Shown one piece after another: positions 1 through 8,318 of a stretch of DNA of 64,000 nucleotides; within the stretch, counting starts at the first letter, position 1; the number at the start of each line of letters is the position of its first letter. The notes under the pieces are model-generated. The model was not told the DNA's origin, did no database searches, and worked only from the letters and a program-made list of their open reading frames with translations. Origin of the DNA: Sphingomonas sp. So64.6b (GTDB lineage: Bacteria > Pseudomonadota > Alphaproteobacteria > Sphingomonadales > Sphingomonadaceae); assembly GCF_014171475.1 (NCBI RefSeq), contig NZ_CP048817.1, forward strand, positions 3,782,001 through 3,846,000. The letters run 5' to 3'. The position numbers and the translations under genes were made by a program.

Positions 1-929
1 AACTGGTTATCGTCCGAGACGATCCAGATTATCGTGTCGCGCCCCTCGCGCGTGACCGCGACCCCCTCATAATTGTCGTGCAGCAGCGGCGCCGCGAGCG
101 TCGCGATTTCACGCCCGCGCACCATCGCGCCAGGCCGGATTTTCCGCTGGTCGACGATCGTCAGCTTGGCGGCGAAATCGAACGGCAGCGCGAATCGGCG
201 GTTGAGGATCAGCAGCCGGCCATCGGGCAGCAATGTCGCATCGCTCGGATCATACCCTTCGGGCGGCAAATAGCCGAAGCGGAAGCCGGACCGCGGATGG
301 CTGACCGGATCGCCGACGAATCGGAGCGCCGCCCGGCCTTTGCCCCTTGGCCCCTTGCTCGTCTCGGCAATGACGATCATGCCGCCGTCCGTGGTGCGCA
401 CCATCGTCTCGGGTCCGCCATTATCGTTCCAGCGGTGCATCGCCGGCGGGGCGACATGGCCAAGCACCCTGGTCAGCGACGAATCATAACGCCAGATCGC
501 ATTGGCCCGCTCGAAGCCGACCCAGACATCGCCGTTTGCCGGGTCGGCGGTCAGCGATTCGCTGTCACGATCGCTTTTCTGCCAGCCGTTGCCGGGGCCG
601 TCGGGTAATTCGGCGAAATGCGGGTCGCGGACGCGGCCGTAAGTGTCCATCGCGAACCGGACGATATTGCCGCCATCGCTGAGCAGGGTGAAGCGGTCGC
701 CCTGTACCTGCATTGCGGAGAAGCCACCAAAAGTGCGGTCCGGGCTGCTGAGCTGCACACCGCCGAGCCAGTAGAGCTTGCCGACGCGGCGCCGTGCCGG
801 ATCGTCGGGATCGAGCGCCACCCGGGTCGATTCGATCCGTGCGGTGCGGCCGAGCAGATCGAGGCGCTTGGGACCGCTCCAGGACGGCACCAGCAGCAGG
901 ACGAGCAGGATCGACAGCAGGATGCGCAC
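1..929 (-). CDS. Phytase-like/esterase-like domain protein (3' end outside window)
   Basis: My reverse-strand translation gives an open frame of about 309 residues that runs off the left edge of the window. It begins at a GTG at 929 preceded by GAGGGG and opens with a hydrophobic export signal (RILLSILLVLLLVPSW). Downstream come blocks typical of the phytase-like beta-propeller domain: GGFSAMQVQGDRFTLLSDGG, then DSESLTADP, WVGFE, NGGPETMVR and PPEGYDPSDATLLPDGRLL. The family is annotated as esterase-like activity of phytase; its substrate is not established and need not be phytate. It is probably periplasmic or lipid-anchored. Because of the GTG start and edge truncation, ATG-based calling misses it, and long ORFs on the other frames here are shadows. 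Family confident; function uncertain. Confidence 0.8.
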   Translation of the reverse strand, partial: MRILLSILLVLLLVPSWSGPKRLDLLGRTARIESTRVALDPDDPARRRVGKLYWLGGVQLSSPDRTFGGFSAMQVQGDRFTLLSDGGNIVRFAMDTYGRVRDPHFAELPDGPGNGWQKSDRDSESLTADPANGDVWVGFERANAIWRYDSSLTRVLGHVAPPAMHRWNDNGGPETMVRTTDGGMIVIAETSKGPRGKGRAALRFVGDPVSHPRSGFRFGYLPPEGYDPSDATLLPDGRLLILNRRFALPFDFAAKLTIVDQRKIRPGAMVRGREIATLAAPLLHDNYEGVAVTREGRDTIIWIVSDDNQ

Positions 930-1129
930 GCGCCCCTCATAACCGCGAACGGCGCGCCGGCCAGCGGCGTTTGCCGGAAAATGGAACGGGCCGGAATAGA
1001 AGGGGGCGAGATGAACCGGCGATAACGGACGCATTCAGACACCGGTCAATGCGACTCGCCTAGAAGAAGTGCATCGACGGCGATCAGCAAATCCCGTCGC
1101 CACGAAATTCGAGACGAAGGAGACCGATC

Positions 1130-1522
1130 ATGTTCAAGAAATTCACACTCGCCGCCGTCGCGCTCGCCATGGGCACCACCGCACTGGTTTCCGCGACCCC
1201 GGCCTCGGCTCAGCGCTATGATCGCTACAGCGATCGTTACGATCGTAACGACGACCGTGGCTATCGTGATTATCGCCGCGATGATCGCCGTTACTACAAC
1301 GACAATCGCCGCAACTATCGCGACAACCGCCGCTATCGCAATAACCGTTGCGACAATGGTACCGGCGGCACGATCGTCGGCGCGATCGCCGGTGGCCTGC
1401 TTGGTCACGAAATCGCCGGTCGCCGCGGTGACCAGACGCTTGGTGCCGTGCTCGGCGCCGGTGCGGGCGCCCTGGCCGGCCGTGCGATCGATCGTTCGGA
1501 TAACCCCCGTTACTGCCGCTGA
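1130..1522 (+). CDS. Exported glycine zipper 2TM domain protein
   Basis: A 130-residue protein with a clear Sec signal peptide cleaved after ATPASAQ (about residue 28). Next comes a low-complexity stretch of Arg, Tyr, Asp and Asn (residues 29-75), then a glycine zipper (residues 78-120) with GxxxG-type spacing in two hydrophobic helices, GTIVGAIAGGLLG and LGAVLGAGAGALAG. Glycine-zipper 2TM proteins are small envelope proteins, often linked to outer-membrane stress; the exact role here is unknown. The start is supported by AAGGAGA eight bases upstream. The gene is monocistronic and followed by a strong hairpin terminator. Confidence 0.85.
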   Translation: MFKKFTLAAVALAMGTTALVSATPASAQRYDRYSDRYDRNDDRGYRDYRRDDRRYYNDNRRNYRDNRRYRNNRCDNGTGGTIVGAIAGGLLGHEIAGRRGDQTLGAVLGAGAGALAGRAIDRSDNPRYCR

Positions 1523-1569
1523 TAGCTCCCCGGTAGTAAGCTTGGCCCTCCGGTAGCGTATCGAGGGTC

Positions 1570-1600
1570 AGGGCCGGCTCCCGCAAGGGGGCCGGCCCTT
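1570..1600 (+). terminator. Rho-independent-type terminator after the glycine-zipper gene
   Basis: The arm AGGGCCGGC (1570-1578) pairs with GCCGGCCCT (1591-1599). The stem continues inward (TCCC/GGGG) around a GCAA tetraloop, giving about 13 pairs. Only a short T run follows. Confidence 0.75.
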
Positions 1601-1653
1601 CGTTTGGCAAAGCGCGGCTACGCCCGCGCGGTGCGCAAAGCGCAACGCCCAAA

Positions 1654-1864
1654 CCGGCCGGCGGGCGCTTCAGCGACCCGACCGACGGCGGCTTTGCCGC
1701 TGGCTTCGACCCTACCCACCGCTCGTTCCGAGCGAAGTCGAGAAACAAGTAGGCGCTGCGCTCAGTTTCTCGACTTCGCTCGAAACGAACGGTGAGCGCT
1801 ACGGGTTTGGTAAGGCCGGCGGCAAAGCCGCCGTCGGACGGGTTGGCTCTGCCACCCGCCGGCC
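1654..1864. repeat. Nested imperfect palindrome, about 210 bp, three matched arm pairs
   Basis: Three pairs of inverted arms nest around 1754. Outer: CCGGCCGGCGGG (1654-1665) against 1853-1863. Middle: 1674-1704 against 1815-1845, both carrying a GACGGCGGCTTTGCCG core, with two or three mismatches. Inner: 1718-1746 against 1764-1793, carrying TTCTCGACTTCGCTCGAA, with about three mismatches in 30. No coding sense is convincing here. The inner arms resemble repeats at 20107-20196 and 43310-43435. It lies between two genes pointing away from each other's 3' ends. Confidence 0.75.
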
Positions 1865-1894
1865 GTGCCGGGTGATGCTCGCTTTCCGAGCACC

Positions 1895-1913
1895 GGCGGC
1901 ACGCAGTGCCGCC
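1895..1913 (-). terminator. Hairpin downstream of phaB
   Basis: A perfect 8-bp stem, GGCGGCAC (1895-1902) with GTGCCGCC (1906-1913), and a 3-base loop just past the phaB stop. A second hairpin (1871-1894) follows. There is no U tract, so this is a plausible but weak terminator. Confidence 0.5.
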
Positions 1914-1921
1914 TTCACCCG

Positions 1922-2644
1922 TCAGTACATATGCTGCCCGCCATTAATCGACAGCGTCGACCCGGTCACGAACCCGCCTTCTTCCGAGCACAGGAACGCA
2001 ACGCCGCGCGCAATCTCATGCGCCTGGCCCAAACGTCCGACAGGAATCTTCGCGACGATCTTTTCCAGCACATCGGCAGGAACGGCGGCGACCATGTCGG
2101 TGTCGATATAACCCGGCGCGATCGCATTGACCGTCACCCCGGCGCGCGCGCCTTCCTGGGCCAGCGCCTTGGTGAAGCCGTGGATGCCCGATTTGGCGGC
2201 GGCATAATTGACCTGGCCGTACTGGCCGGCCTGGCCGTTGATCGATCCGATATTGACGATCCGGCCCCATTTACGGTCGCGCATGCCGGCAAAGGTCGCC
2301 TTGGCCATGTTGAAACAACCGCCGAGATTGGTGTCGATCACCTCTTTCCACGCCTGATAGCTCATCTTCAGAATCGTGCCGTCGCGCGTGATGCCGGCAT
2401 TGTTGACGACGATGTCCACCGCGCCGAGCTCTTCCGCGACCTGCGCGCACCCCGCCTGGGTCGCGTCATAATCGCCGACATCCCATTTATAGGCCTTGAT
2501 CCCGGTGCGTTCGCTGAACTCTCGTGCGCGTTCGTCATTGCCCGCATAATTGGCGGCGACGGTCACGCCCATCTCCTTGAGCGCAAGGCTGATCGCCTCA
2601 CCGATTCCGCGCGTGCCTCCGGTAACGATCGCGACGCGTGCCAT
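1922..2644 (-). CDS. phaB: Acetoacetyl-CoA reductase (NADPH)
   Basis: A 240-residue short-chain dehydrogenase that reduces acetoacetyl-CoA to (R)-3-hydroxybutyryl-CoA, the monomer for polyhydroxybutyrate. It shows the cofactor motif TGGTRGIG (residues 8-15), NNAG (81-84), catalytic Ser134 and the YAAAK pair Tyr147/Lys151. Start chosen at ATG 2644 (MARVAIVTGG) with GGAGAG upstream; the longer frame to 2677 adds residues not found in the family. It lies 36 bp after hemH and is probably in one transcript with it. The PHA synthase and phasin are 25 kb away at 27-29.7 kb, so the PHA pathway is split here. The assignment to PhaB rather than FabG rests on overall resemblance, including the QYGQVNYAAAKSG segment. 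Confidence 0.88.
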   Translation of the reverse strand: MARVAIVTGGTRGIGEAISLALKEMGVTVAANYAGNDERAREFSERTGIKAYKWDVGDYDATQAGCAQVAEELGAVDIVVNNAGITRDGTILKMSYQAWKEVIDTNLGGCFNMAKATFAGMRDRKWGRIVNIGSINGQAGQYGQVNYAAAKSGIHGFTKALAQEGARAGVTVNAIAPGYIDTDMVAAVPADVLEKIVAKIPVGRLGQAHEIARGVAFLCSEEGGFVTGSTLSINGGQHMY

Positions 2645-2680
2645 ATATTCTCTCCACAAGATTTGCCGTTGGACCAAAGG

Positions 2681-3688
2681 CTAGGCGGTGACGTTCCAGC
2701 CTTCAAGCTCTCGTGACAGAAGACTTTGCAGCATGGCGATGCCGACCGGACTTTCATTGAGGCACGGCAGATACGCGAAGTGCGTGCCGCCTGCGTTCAG
2801 GAAGCTGTCGCGGCCGCGGATCGCCAGCTCCTCAAGCGTCTCGAGGCAATCGGCGGAGAAACCCGGTGCGACGAGCGCGACCTTCTTCACGTCCTGTCCC
2901 GGCAAGGCCTCGAGCGTCATGTCCGTTGCCGGCGTGAGCCATTTCGCGCGCCCGAAGCGCGACTGGAACGCGATCACCAGGTCGCGGCCAAGCGCTTCGC
3001 CGAGCAGGCGCGCGGTCTTCTGGCAGTGACAATGATAGGGGTCGCCCAGTTCCAGCGTACGCTGTGGCATGCCATGAAAGCTGGCGACGATCGCCTCAGG
3101 CTCGAAATCGAGCCGCGCGAGCGATGCCTCAACCGATTGCTTAAGCGCATCGATATAGGCGGGCTCGTCATGATAAGGCGGCAACGTGCGGATCGCCGGC
3201 TGCCAGCGCATTTTCGCCAGCGCGGCAAATGCCTTGTCATTGGCGGTCGCGGTCGTCGCGGCGCAATATTGCGGATAGAGCGGCGCGATCAGGATACGGT
3301 CGCATCCGGCCTGTTTCAGCGCGGCGAGCCGATCGGGGATCGACGGGTTGCCATAGCGCATCGCCCAGTCGACCATCACGTCCGGCCCGAAAACACCCTG
3401 TAGCGCGGCGCTTTGCAACCTGGTGATCGCGGCGAGCGGCGACCCGTCCTCGCGCCACACCAGGTTATAGGCATGCGCGGATTTCTTCGGCCTGGTGTTG
3501 AGGATGATGCCGCGCAGGATCGGCTGCCAGGCGATCGCCGGAATCTCCACCACGCGCCGGTCCGACAGAAACTCGGCCAGATAGCGTTTGACCGATTTCG
3601 CATCGGGCCCGTCGGGCGTGCCGAGATTGGTCAGCAGGACACCGATCTTGCGAGGCGCGATAGGTGGATGATCGCCAGGAAGGATCAC
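2681..3688 (-). CDS. hemH: Ferrochelatase
   Basis: 335 residues, normal length. Ferrochelatase inserts Fe(II) into protoporphyrin IX in the last step of haem synthesis, at the cytoplasmic face of the membrane. Family signatures: GVLLTNLGTPDGP near the N-terminus, the active-site block VASFHGMPQRT with the metal-binding His, GDPYHCHCQKTARLL, and a C-terminal GFSADCLETLEE containing the conserved Glu. The start is a GTG at 3688 that overlaps the TGA of the upstream molybdoenzyme gene (GTGA), so translation is probably coupled. The haem gene therefore sits in an operon with a redox enzyme and phaB. Confidence 0.95.
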   Translation of the reverse strand: MILPGDHPPIAPRKIGVLLTNLGTPDGPDAKSVKRYLAEFLSDRRVVEIPAIAWQPILRGIILNTRPKKSAHAYNLVWREDGSPLAAITRLQSAALQGVFGPDVMVDWAMRYGNPSIPDRLAALKQAGCDRILIAPLYPQYCAATTATANDKAFAALAKMRWQPAIRTLPPYHDEPAYIDALKQSVEASLARLDFEPEAIVASFHGMPQRTLELGDPYHCHCQKTARLLGEALGRDLVIAFQSRFGRAKWLTPATDMTLEALPGQDVKKVALVAPGFSADCLETLEELAIRGRDSFLNAGGTHFAYLPCLNESPVGIAMLQSLLSRELEGWNVTA

Positions 3689-5925
3689 GCTTCTCCGGGT
3701 CTGAGTGGCAAGCTGCGCATGCGGAAACCGGTCGCGGCCTGCAGCGCGTTGGCGATCGCCGGGGCGACCGGCGGCACGGCGAGCTCGCTCACCCCGCCGG
3801 GATCGGCCTCGTTACGGATCAGTTCGACCGTGATGTCCGGCGTGTCGGCGAGGCGCGGCAGCGCGAGGTCGCCGAAACCGCGCGCATCGGCGAGATTCTC
3901 GGTAAAGCCGGTCGATCCGCCAAGCGCCGCCGCCATGCCGAAGATCAGCCCGCTTTCGATCGCCTGCATCACCACGTCGGGATTGACCTGGCGTCCGCAA
4001 TCGACCGCCGCGACCAGCCGATCGACCACCGGGCGCTGATCGTCGCCGACATGCGCCTCGGCCAGCACGGCGATATAGGACCCGCGAAATGCGTGGCAGG
4101 CGATGCCCTGACCGCTGCCCGCAACGCCACCTTCCCAGCCGCCCAGCGCCGCCGCGGTCGACAGGCAACGCGCCAGCCGCGCGTCCCCGCCAAGCATGCC
4201 GATACGGAATGACAGCGGCTCGTTGCCGCCGACATGTGCGAGTTCATCGAGAAAACATTCGGTGAAAAACGCGGTGTAGCTGTGTGCGCCCGAGCGCCAA
4301 TGACCGGTCGGCACGCCGATCTCGGCTGGGTGATGATCGACCGCATAAGCCGGCATGCGGTAGAATGGCCTGGCGCCGGCCACCGCATAAGCGTCGCCGC
4401 CCCGGCTTGTCGCGAGCAGGGCGCGGGCAGTGGTATCGCCCGAGAGCAGCCGCCCGGCGATCTCGCGTCCGGTCGAAGGCGCGGCGATCTTCGCCAGCCA
4501 GCCAAGAATCTGCCCGTTGGGCCCGAGCCGCGCACTCATCCGCGCCGAAGCCGGCGGCCGGTAGCGATCGTGCAGCATATCCTCGCTCCGCGACCAGACG
4601 AGCTGCACCGGACGTTTGAGCCGCTCGGCGAGCAACGCCGCCTGTTCGGCGACCTGATGTTCGAGATTGGCGCCGAACGAGCCGCCGACGAGCATCGGAT
4701 GAACGACGACCTGAGTCTCGGGAATGCCCAGCACCGCCGCCGCCGCACCGCGCGCAAGCCCCGGTGCCTGGGTCGGCAGCCAGAGTTCGAGCAGGCCGTC
4801 ATGATAGTGCGCGGTCGCGGTCATCGTCTCGATCGCGGCATGGACGGCCAGGCCGGCACGGTATTGCGCGGTCACCACGTTCGCGCCCTTGAATACCGGG
4901 CCGAGATCGCCGAGCGCGGCCATGCGCGTGCCGGGCCCGTCCAGCGCGGCGTCGAGCGCCGCATCGATCGTCGCGCTGCTGACGATCGCACCCCTGGTTT
5001 CGAAACGCGGGCTGAGCGCGTCGAGCGCCTTGTTCGCCGCCCACCAGTTATTGGCGACCGCCGCGACCCAGCGGTCATTGGTCACGACCGAGAGCACACC
5101 GCGAATCCTGTCGGCCGCCGCACGATCGACGCGGATCAGTTTCGAATCGCCGACCGGCCCCTGGCGGATCGCGGCATAGACCATGTCGGGCAAGCGTATG
5201 TCGCCCGCGAAATTGGCCGAACCATCGACCTTGGCGGGCACGTCGAGCCGCGGCAGCGACTGGCCGTAAAGCCGGTTGGTGTCGCCGCCGCGCAACGGAA
5301 TCGGGCTCGGCACCTTATGGCCGGCCGCGTCGGCCGCCAGTTCGGCGAAGCGCAATTTCTTCGTGCCATGAACGACGAAGCCGGCCGCGGTGCCGGTCGA
5401 TTGCCACTCCACCCCCCAGCGCTTCGCCGCTTCCTTCGACAGCATGATCCGCGCCGCAGCGCCCGCCGCGCGCAATTCACCCTCGAACGCGCGCACCGAG
5501 CTGGAGCCGCCCGTCAGAACCAGCGCGCTGCGTTGCGCATGCGTCGCGCGCAGCGATTCGGGCAGCGCGCCGAACGCGCCGCCGAACAGCTCGCCCGCGG
5601 CAAGCGCATTGGCATAAAGCGGGTTGAGCGGCGCCGGCTGAACCGAGACGGTGCGCCAGTCGGCACCAAGCTCGTCGGCGACGATTTGCGGCAAGGTGGT
5701 GTAGACACCCTGACCATGTTCGGCCTGCGGCACCGCGACCGTGACATGGCCGTCAATGCCGATCTTGAGCCAGGCGCCGAACACCGTCTCGCCCTTGGCC
5801 GGGGTCAAATTGGGCACATAGCTGCGCGGCCACACGGCCCAGGCGATAATCAGCCCGACACCCGCCCCGCCGCCGATCAGCAGCGTACGTCGGTCGATCC
5901 TTGCCGGAGTGTCGCGCTGCGCCAT
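3685..5925 (-). CDS. Molybdopterin-binding subunit, isoquinoline 1-oxidoreductase (IorB)-like
   Basis: 746 residues of the xanthine oxidase/aldehyde oxidase large-subunit family, IorB branch. This branch hydroxylates N-heterocycles or oxidises aldehydes with a molybdenum cofactor. The N-terminus has twin arginines and a hydrophobic segment (DRRTLLIGGGAGVGLIIAW), suggesting Tat export or a membrane anchor. Mid-protein blocks include VGGSFGANLEHQVAEQAALLAERLKRPV (cofactor-proximal glycines), and the C-terminus keeps GGVSELAVPPVAPAIANAL with the family's catalytic Glu. The usual partner, a small 2Fe-2S subunit, is not next to it. The next gene downstream is hemH, with a 4-bp overlap. Substrate unknown. 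Confidence 0.85.
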   Translation of the reverse strand: MAQRDTPARIDRRTLLIGGGAGVGLIIAWAVWPRSYVPNLTPAKGETVFGAWLKIGIDGHVTVAVPQAEHGQGVYTTLPQIVADELGADWRTVSVQPAPLNPLYANALAAGELFGGAFGALPESLRATHAQRSALVLTGGSSSVRAFEGELRAAGAAARIMLSKEAAKRWGVEWQSTGTAAGFVVHGTKKLRFAELAADAAGHKVPSPIPLRGGDTNRLYGQSLPRLDVPAKVDGSANFAGDIRLPDMVYAAIRQGPVGDSKLIRVDRAAADRIRGVLSVVTNDRWVAAVANNWWAANKALDALSPRFETRGAIVSSATIDAALDAALDGPGTRMAALGDLGPVFKGANVVTAQYRAGLAVHAAIETMTATAHYHDGLLELWLPTQAPGLARGAAAAVLGIPETQVVVHPMLVGGSFGANLEHQVAEQAALLAERLKRPVQLVWSRSEDMLHDRYRPPASARMSARLGPNGQILGWLAKIAAPSTGREIAGRLLSGDTTARALLATSRGGDAYAVAGARPFYRMPAYAVDHHPAEIGVPTGHWRSGAHSYTAFFTECFLDELAHVGGNEPLSFRIGMLGGDARLARCLSTAAALGGWEGGVAGSGQGIACHAFRGSYIAVLAEAHVGDDQRPVVDRLVAAVDCGRQVNPDVVMQAIESGLIFGMAAALGGSTGFTENLADARGFGDLALPRLADTPDITVELIRNEADPGGVSELAVPPVAPAIANALQAATGFRMRSLPLRPGEA

Positions 5926-6330
5926 CGACCTGCTCTATCGTGGTGAATGAGGTGTGGAAAGACATGGCGGCACGCGCCGACTCATATGGCCGGAAGAGGG
6001 ACGCCCGGAGCCGCGTTCGAACGACGAGCCGTCGGACAGGCGAATTGAATCAGTGAAAATGTTCGGTTTCGACAGCCCGACATTGCCCGCCCTGCGGCAG
6101 TTCAAATTCGCGTGGCTACGGGAAGTTTTGCAGGAAAGAGCTTTTTCGAGTGGTTCACGGGAATTTACGGGAAAAACTGCGGGAAAACCGACCAGCCCGC
6201 ACGGAAATTTTGCGGCGCGCTCACGGGAAAATCGGGAAGTGGCTGAGGCGGGAGTCATGGTGCTCGATTCCGGTCTGCTGATTCAAGATGGCCTGCTCGA
6301 TTCCCGGCCCGCCCGATTCAACTGATCTAG
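5926..6330. other. Gene-poor spacer with repeated CGGGAA motif
   Basis: Upstream region of the molybdoenzyme gene, with no credible gene. Six copies of CGGGAA in the same orientation fall between 6119 and 6238 (6119, 6158, 6168, 6180, 6224, 6233), usually followed by A/T-rich bases. This looks like a degenerate tandem or phage/plasmid-derived remnant. An ORF can be read through it (5954-6325) but has no recognisable family. Confidence 0.5.
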
Positions 6331-6766
6331 TGGATGTGCTTTTACCCAACGCTCAAGGCGTGGGAGAGAACAGGCATAGCGACACCAGATAGCGAAGTGA
6401 ATCAAGCGAGGCCTTCTGGGTCAAACGAGCGCGACGCGACTTATATCTGGCATGGATTGGCTGATTGCGGTCTGGCAGCTTGCAGGCAAACAGGTCCGGT
6501 AGCGGACGGTCGTTCAGTTAGTTGCTGGATCGGGGATGACCCAGATTCGGCCATTCAGCGGGGCGGCAGTGTTTCCCACAACCTGCCATCCATTTATCTT
6601 GGCTAAGTGCAGACACCGCTCCTCGCGAAACTCCCAACTTCGATGTTTGGATGACGAACGGTGCTACTGCGTTGCTGAGATCATTCGGCGGACGCACTCC
6701 ACGCACCGTCGTACCCAAAATCTGGCTCATCTAAAGAGCGACCGCAAAACGACGCGCGAACCCTCA
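6331..6766. other. AT-richer relic DNA without a supportable gene
   Basis: Visibly less GC-rich than its neighbours, with stop codons scattered in most frames. Short ORFs on both strands (6334-6606 plus, 6518-6730 minus) have no recognisable domain and no good ribosome site. It is best read as decayed mobile or intergenic DNA. A similar stretch lies at 14176-14490, at the other end of the accessory block. Confidence 0.45.
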
Positions 6767-6797
6767 TTGACAGGGGGCCGGATCTAAATTCTATATA
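6767..6797 (+). promoter_or_regulatory. Putative sigma-70 promoter of the MFS transporter gene
   Basis: A perfect TTGACA (6767-6772) is followed after 17 bases by TCTATA (6790-6795); a TATATA alternative sits at 6792-6797. It lies about 65 bp before the chosen MFS start. This is the best consensus promoter seen in the window. Confidence 0.6.
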
Positions 6798-6859
6798 TCT
6801 CACCAATAGCGCTTGAATCCACGATCATGCTGGAGCGTCGCTGGGGTGGGAGAGGTATA

Positions 6860-8293
6860 ATGGCCAGCAAGGCAATCGCTGCTGACGACGCGGTCTCGAT
6901 CCGCCCGGAGCAGGGCTACCCGTCTCCCGTCTATGGCTGGTTTATGGTCTTCGTGCTGACGGTGGCGTATGTTTTCTCATTCCTGGACCGACAGATCCTC
7001 AGCCTCCTGGTCGAGCCGATGAAGCGCGATCTCGCGCTCAGCGATACGCAGATCAGCCTGTTGCAAGGCTTGGCCTTTGCGCTGTGCAACGTGCTGGTCG
7101 GCCTTCCGCTCGGTCGCCTCGTCGATTCGAAGCGACGCACCTGGCTCGTCGCCGGCGGGATAGCCTTTTGGAGCCTCGCCACCGCCGGGTGCGGACTGGT
7201 GCGAAGCTATGGTGCGTTACTCGCCTTGCGCATGGGCGTCGGTGCGGGTGAGGCCGTCCTGACGCCGGCGGCCAATTCACTGATCGGCGATCATTTCCCG
7301 CCGCATAAAGTCGGCTTGCCCTTGGCCGTCTACAGTATCGGGATTTACATTGGCGGTGGTCTGGCCCTGGTGATCGGTGCGACGATTATCGCGGGAACCT
7401 TGCAGTCCGGCCCGGCGCTGCTGCCGTTGATAGGCGAGATCAGGCCTTGGCAAATGGTCTTTTTGATCATTGGCCTGCCTGGCCTGCTTGTCGCCCTGGT
7501 GGCACTGTGCCTTCGCGAACCGCGACGGACGGGCGCGGTGCATTCGGTGACCGCTGCAGATGGCAGCCAGGTCGCCGCAGCCTTGCCGTTGCGCGATGTG
7601 CTCGCTTATCTCCGTGAGAACAAGCGCGCCTTTCTGGCGATCAACCTGTTCATGGGATTCTCCGCGGTCGCGGGCTATGGGGTCGCGGCCTGGATCCCGA
7701 CGATGTTCATCCGGCGCTATGGCTGGAGCGCGGTGGAGATCGGCCATATCTACGGTTTGCTGCTGCTCACCTTCGGCACCGCCGGCGTGCTCTGCGGCGG
7801 GTGGCTTGGCGATGTGATGACCCGGCGGCGCGGCGCATCGGGCCGGCTGCGCGCGGCATTATGGGTGAAGCTCGCGACGATCCCGTTGATCTTCGGGTAT
7901 ACGCTGCTCCCGAACGGGTCCTGGGCGCTGGTGCCGCTGGCGGGCGCGGTGTTCCTGCCCACCTTTCTGAATGGCCTGAGCCCCGCGATCATCCAGCAGA
8001 TGGTGCCGAACCAGATGCGCGGCACCGCGATCTCGATCGCCCTTCTGGTCATCAACCTGCTGGGGCTTGGGCTGGGGCCAACGCTGATCGCGTTGATGAC
8101 CGACTATCTGTTCCACGATCCGGCGATGATCCATCTCGCCATTCTGGCGGTCAGTGTCGCCATGCTGATGCTATCGCTTACCTGCCTGCTGATCGGCTAT
8201 CGGCCTTATGTCGCGCTGGTCGATCGGCTGCAGCATGCTGGACCCGCGCCTGCGAGCAGCGGGGTGTCGACCGACAGGGTTGCTGTACCTTGA
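6860..8293 (+). CDS. MFS transporter, spinster-like
   Basis: 477 residues with about twelve hydrophobic helices. The N-terminal WFMVFVLTVAYVFSFLDRQILSLL and LVGLPLGRLVDSKRR loop are typical of the Spns-like/hexuronate-type major facilitators common in sphingomonad catabolic clusters. A central cytoplasmic loop follows LCLREPRRTG. ATG 6860 (MASKAIAADD) was chosen because GGGAGAGG precedes it; the frame opens earlier at 6827. Together with the downstream TonB receptor it could provide inner-membrane uptake or efflux of a small organic acid or aromatic. Substrate not deducible. Confidence 0.85.
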   Translation: MASKAIAADDAVSIRPEQGYPSPVYGWFMVFVLTVAYVFSFLDRQILSLLVEPMKRDLALSDTQISLLQGLAFALCNVLVGLPLGRLVDSKRRTWLVAGGIAFWSLATAGCGLVRSYGALLALRMGVGAGEAVLTPAANSLIGDHFPPHKVGLPLAVYSIGIYIGGGLALVIGATIIAGTLQSGPALLPLIGEIRPWQMVFLIIGLPGLLVALVALCLREPRRTGAVHSVTAADGSQVAAALPLRDVLAYLRENKRAFLAINLFMGFSAVAGYGVAAWIPTMFIRRYGWSAVEIGHIYGLLLLTFGTAGVLCGGWLGDVMTRRRGASGRLRAALWVKLATIPLIFGYTLLPNGSWALVPLAGAVFLPTFLNGLSPAIIQQMVPNQMRGTAISIALLVINLLGLGLGPTLIALMTDYLFHDPAMIHLAILAVSVAMLMLSLTCLLIGYRPYVALVDRLQHAGPAPASSGVSTDRVAVP

Positions 8294-8318
8294 TCGCCGC
8301 AGACGATATGCCGGAGCG

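Noticed and set aside
4234..5946. Plus-strand ORF of 570 codons opposite the molybdoenzyme gene
   Set aside because: Arg/Asp/Pro-rich composition and no family; shadow of the reverse gene.
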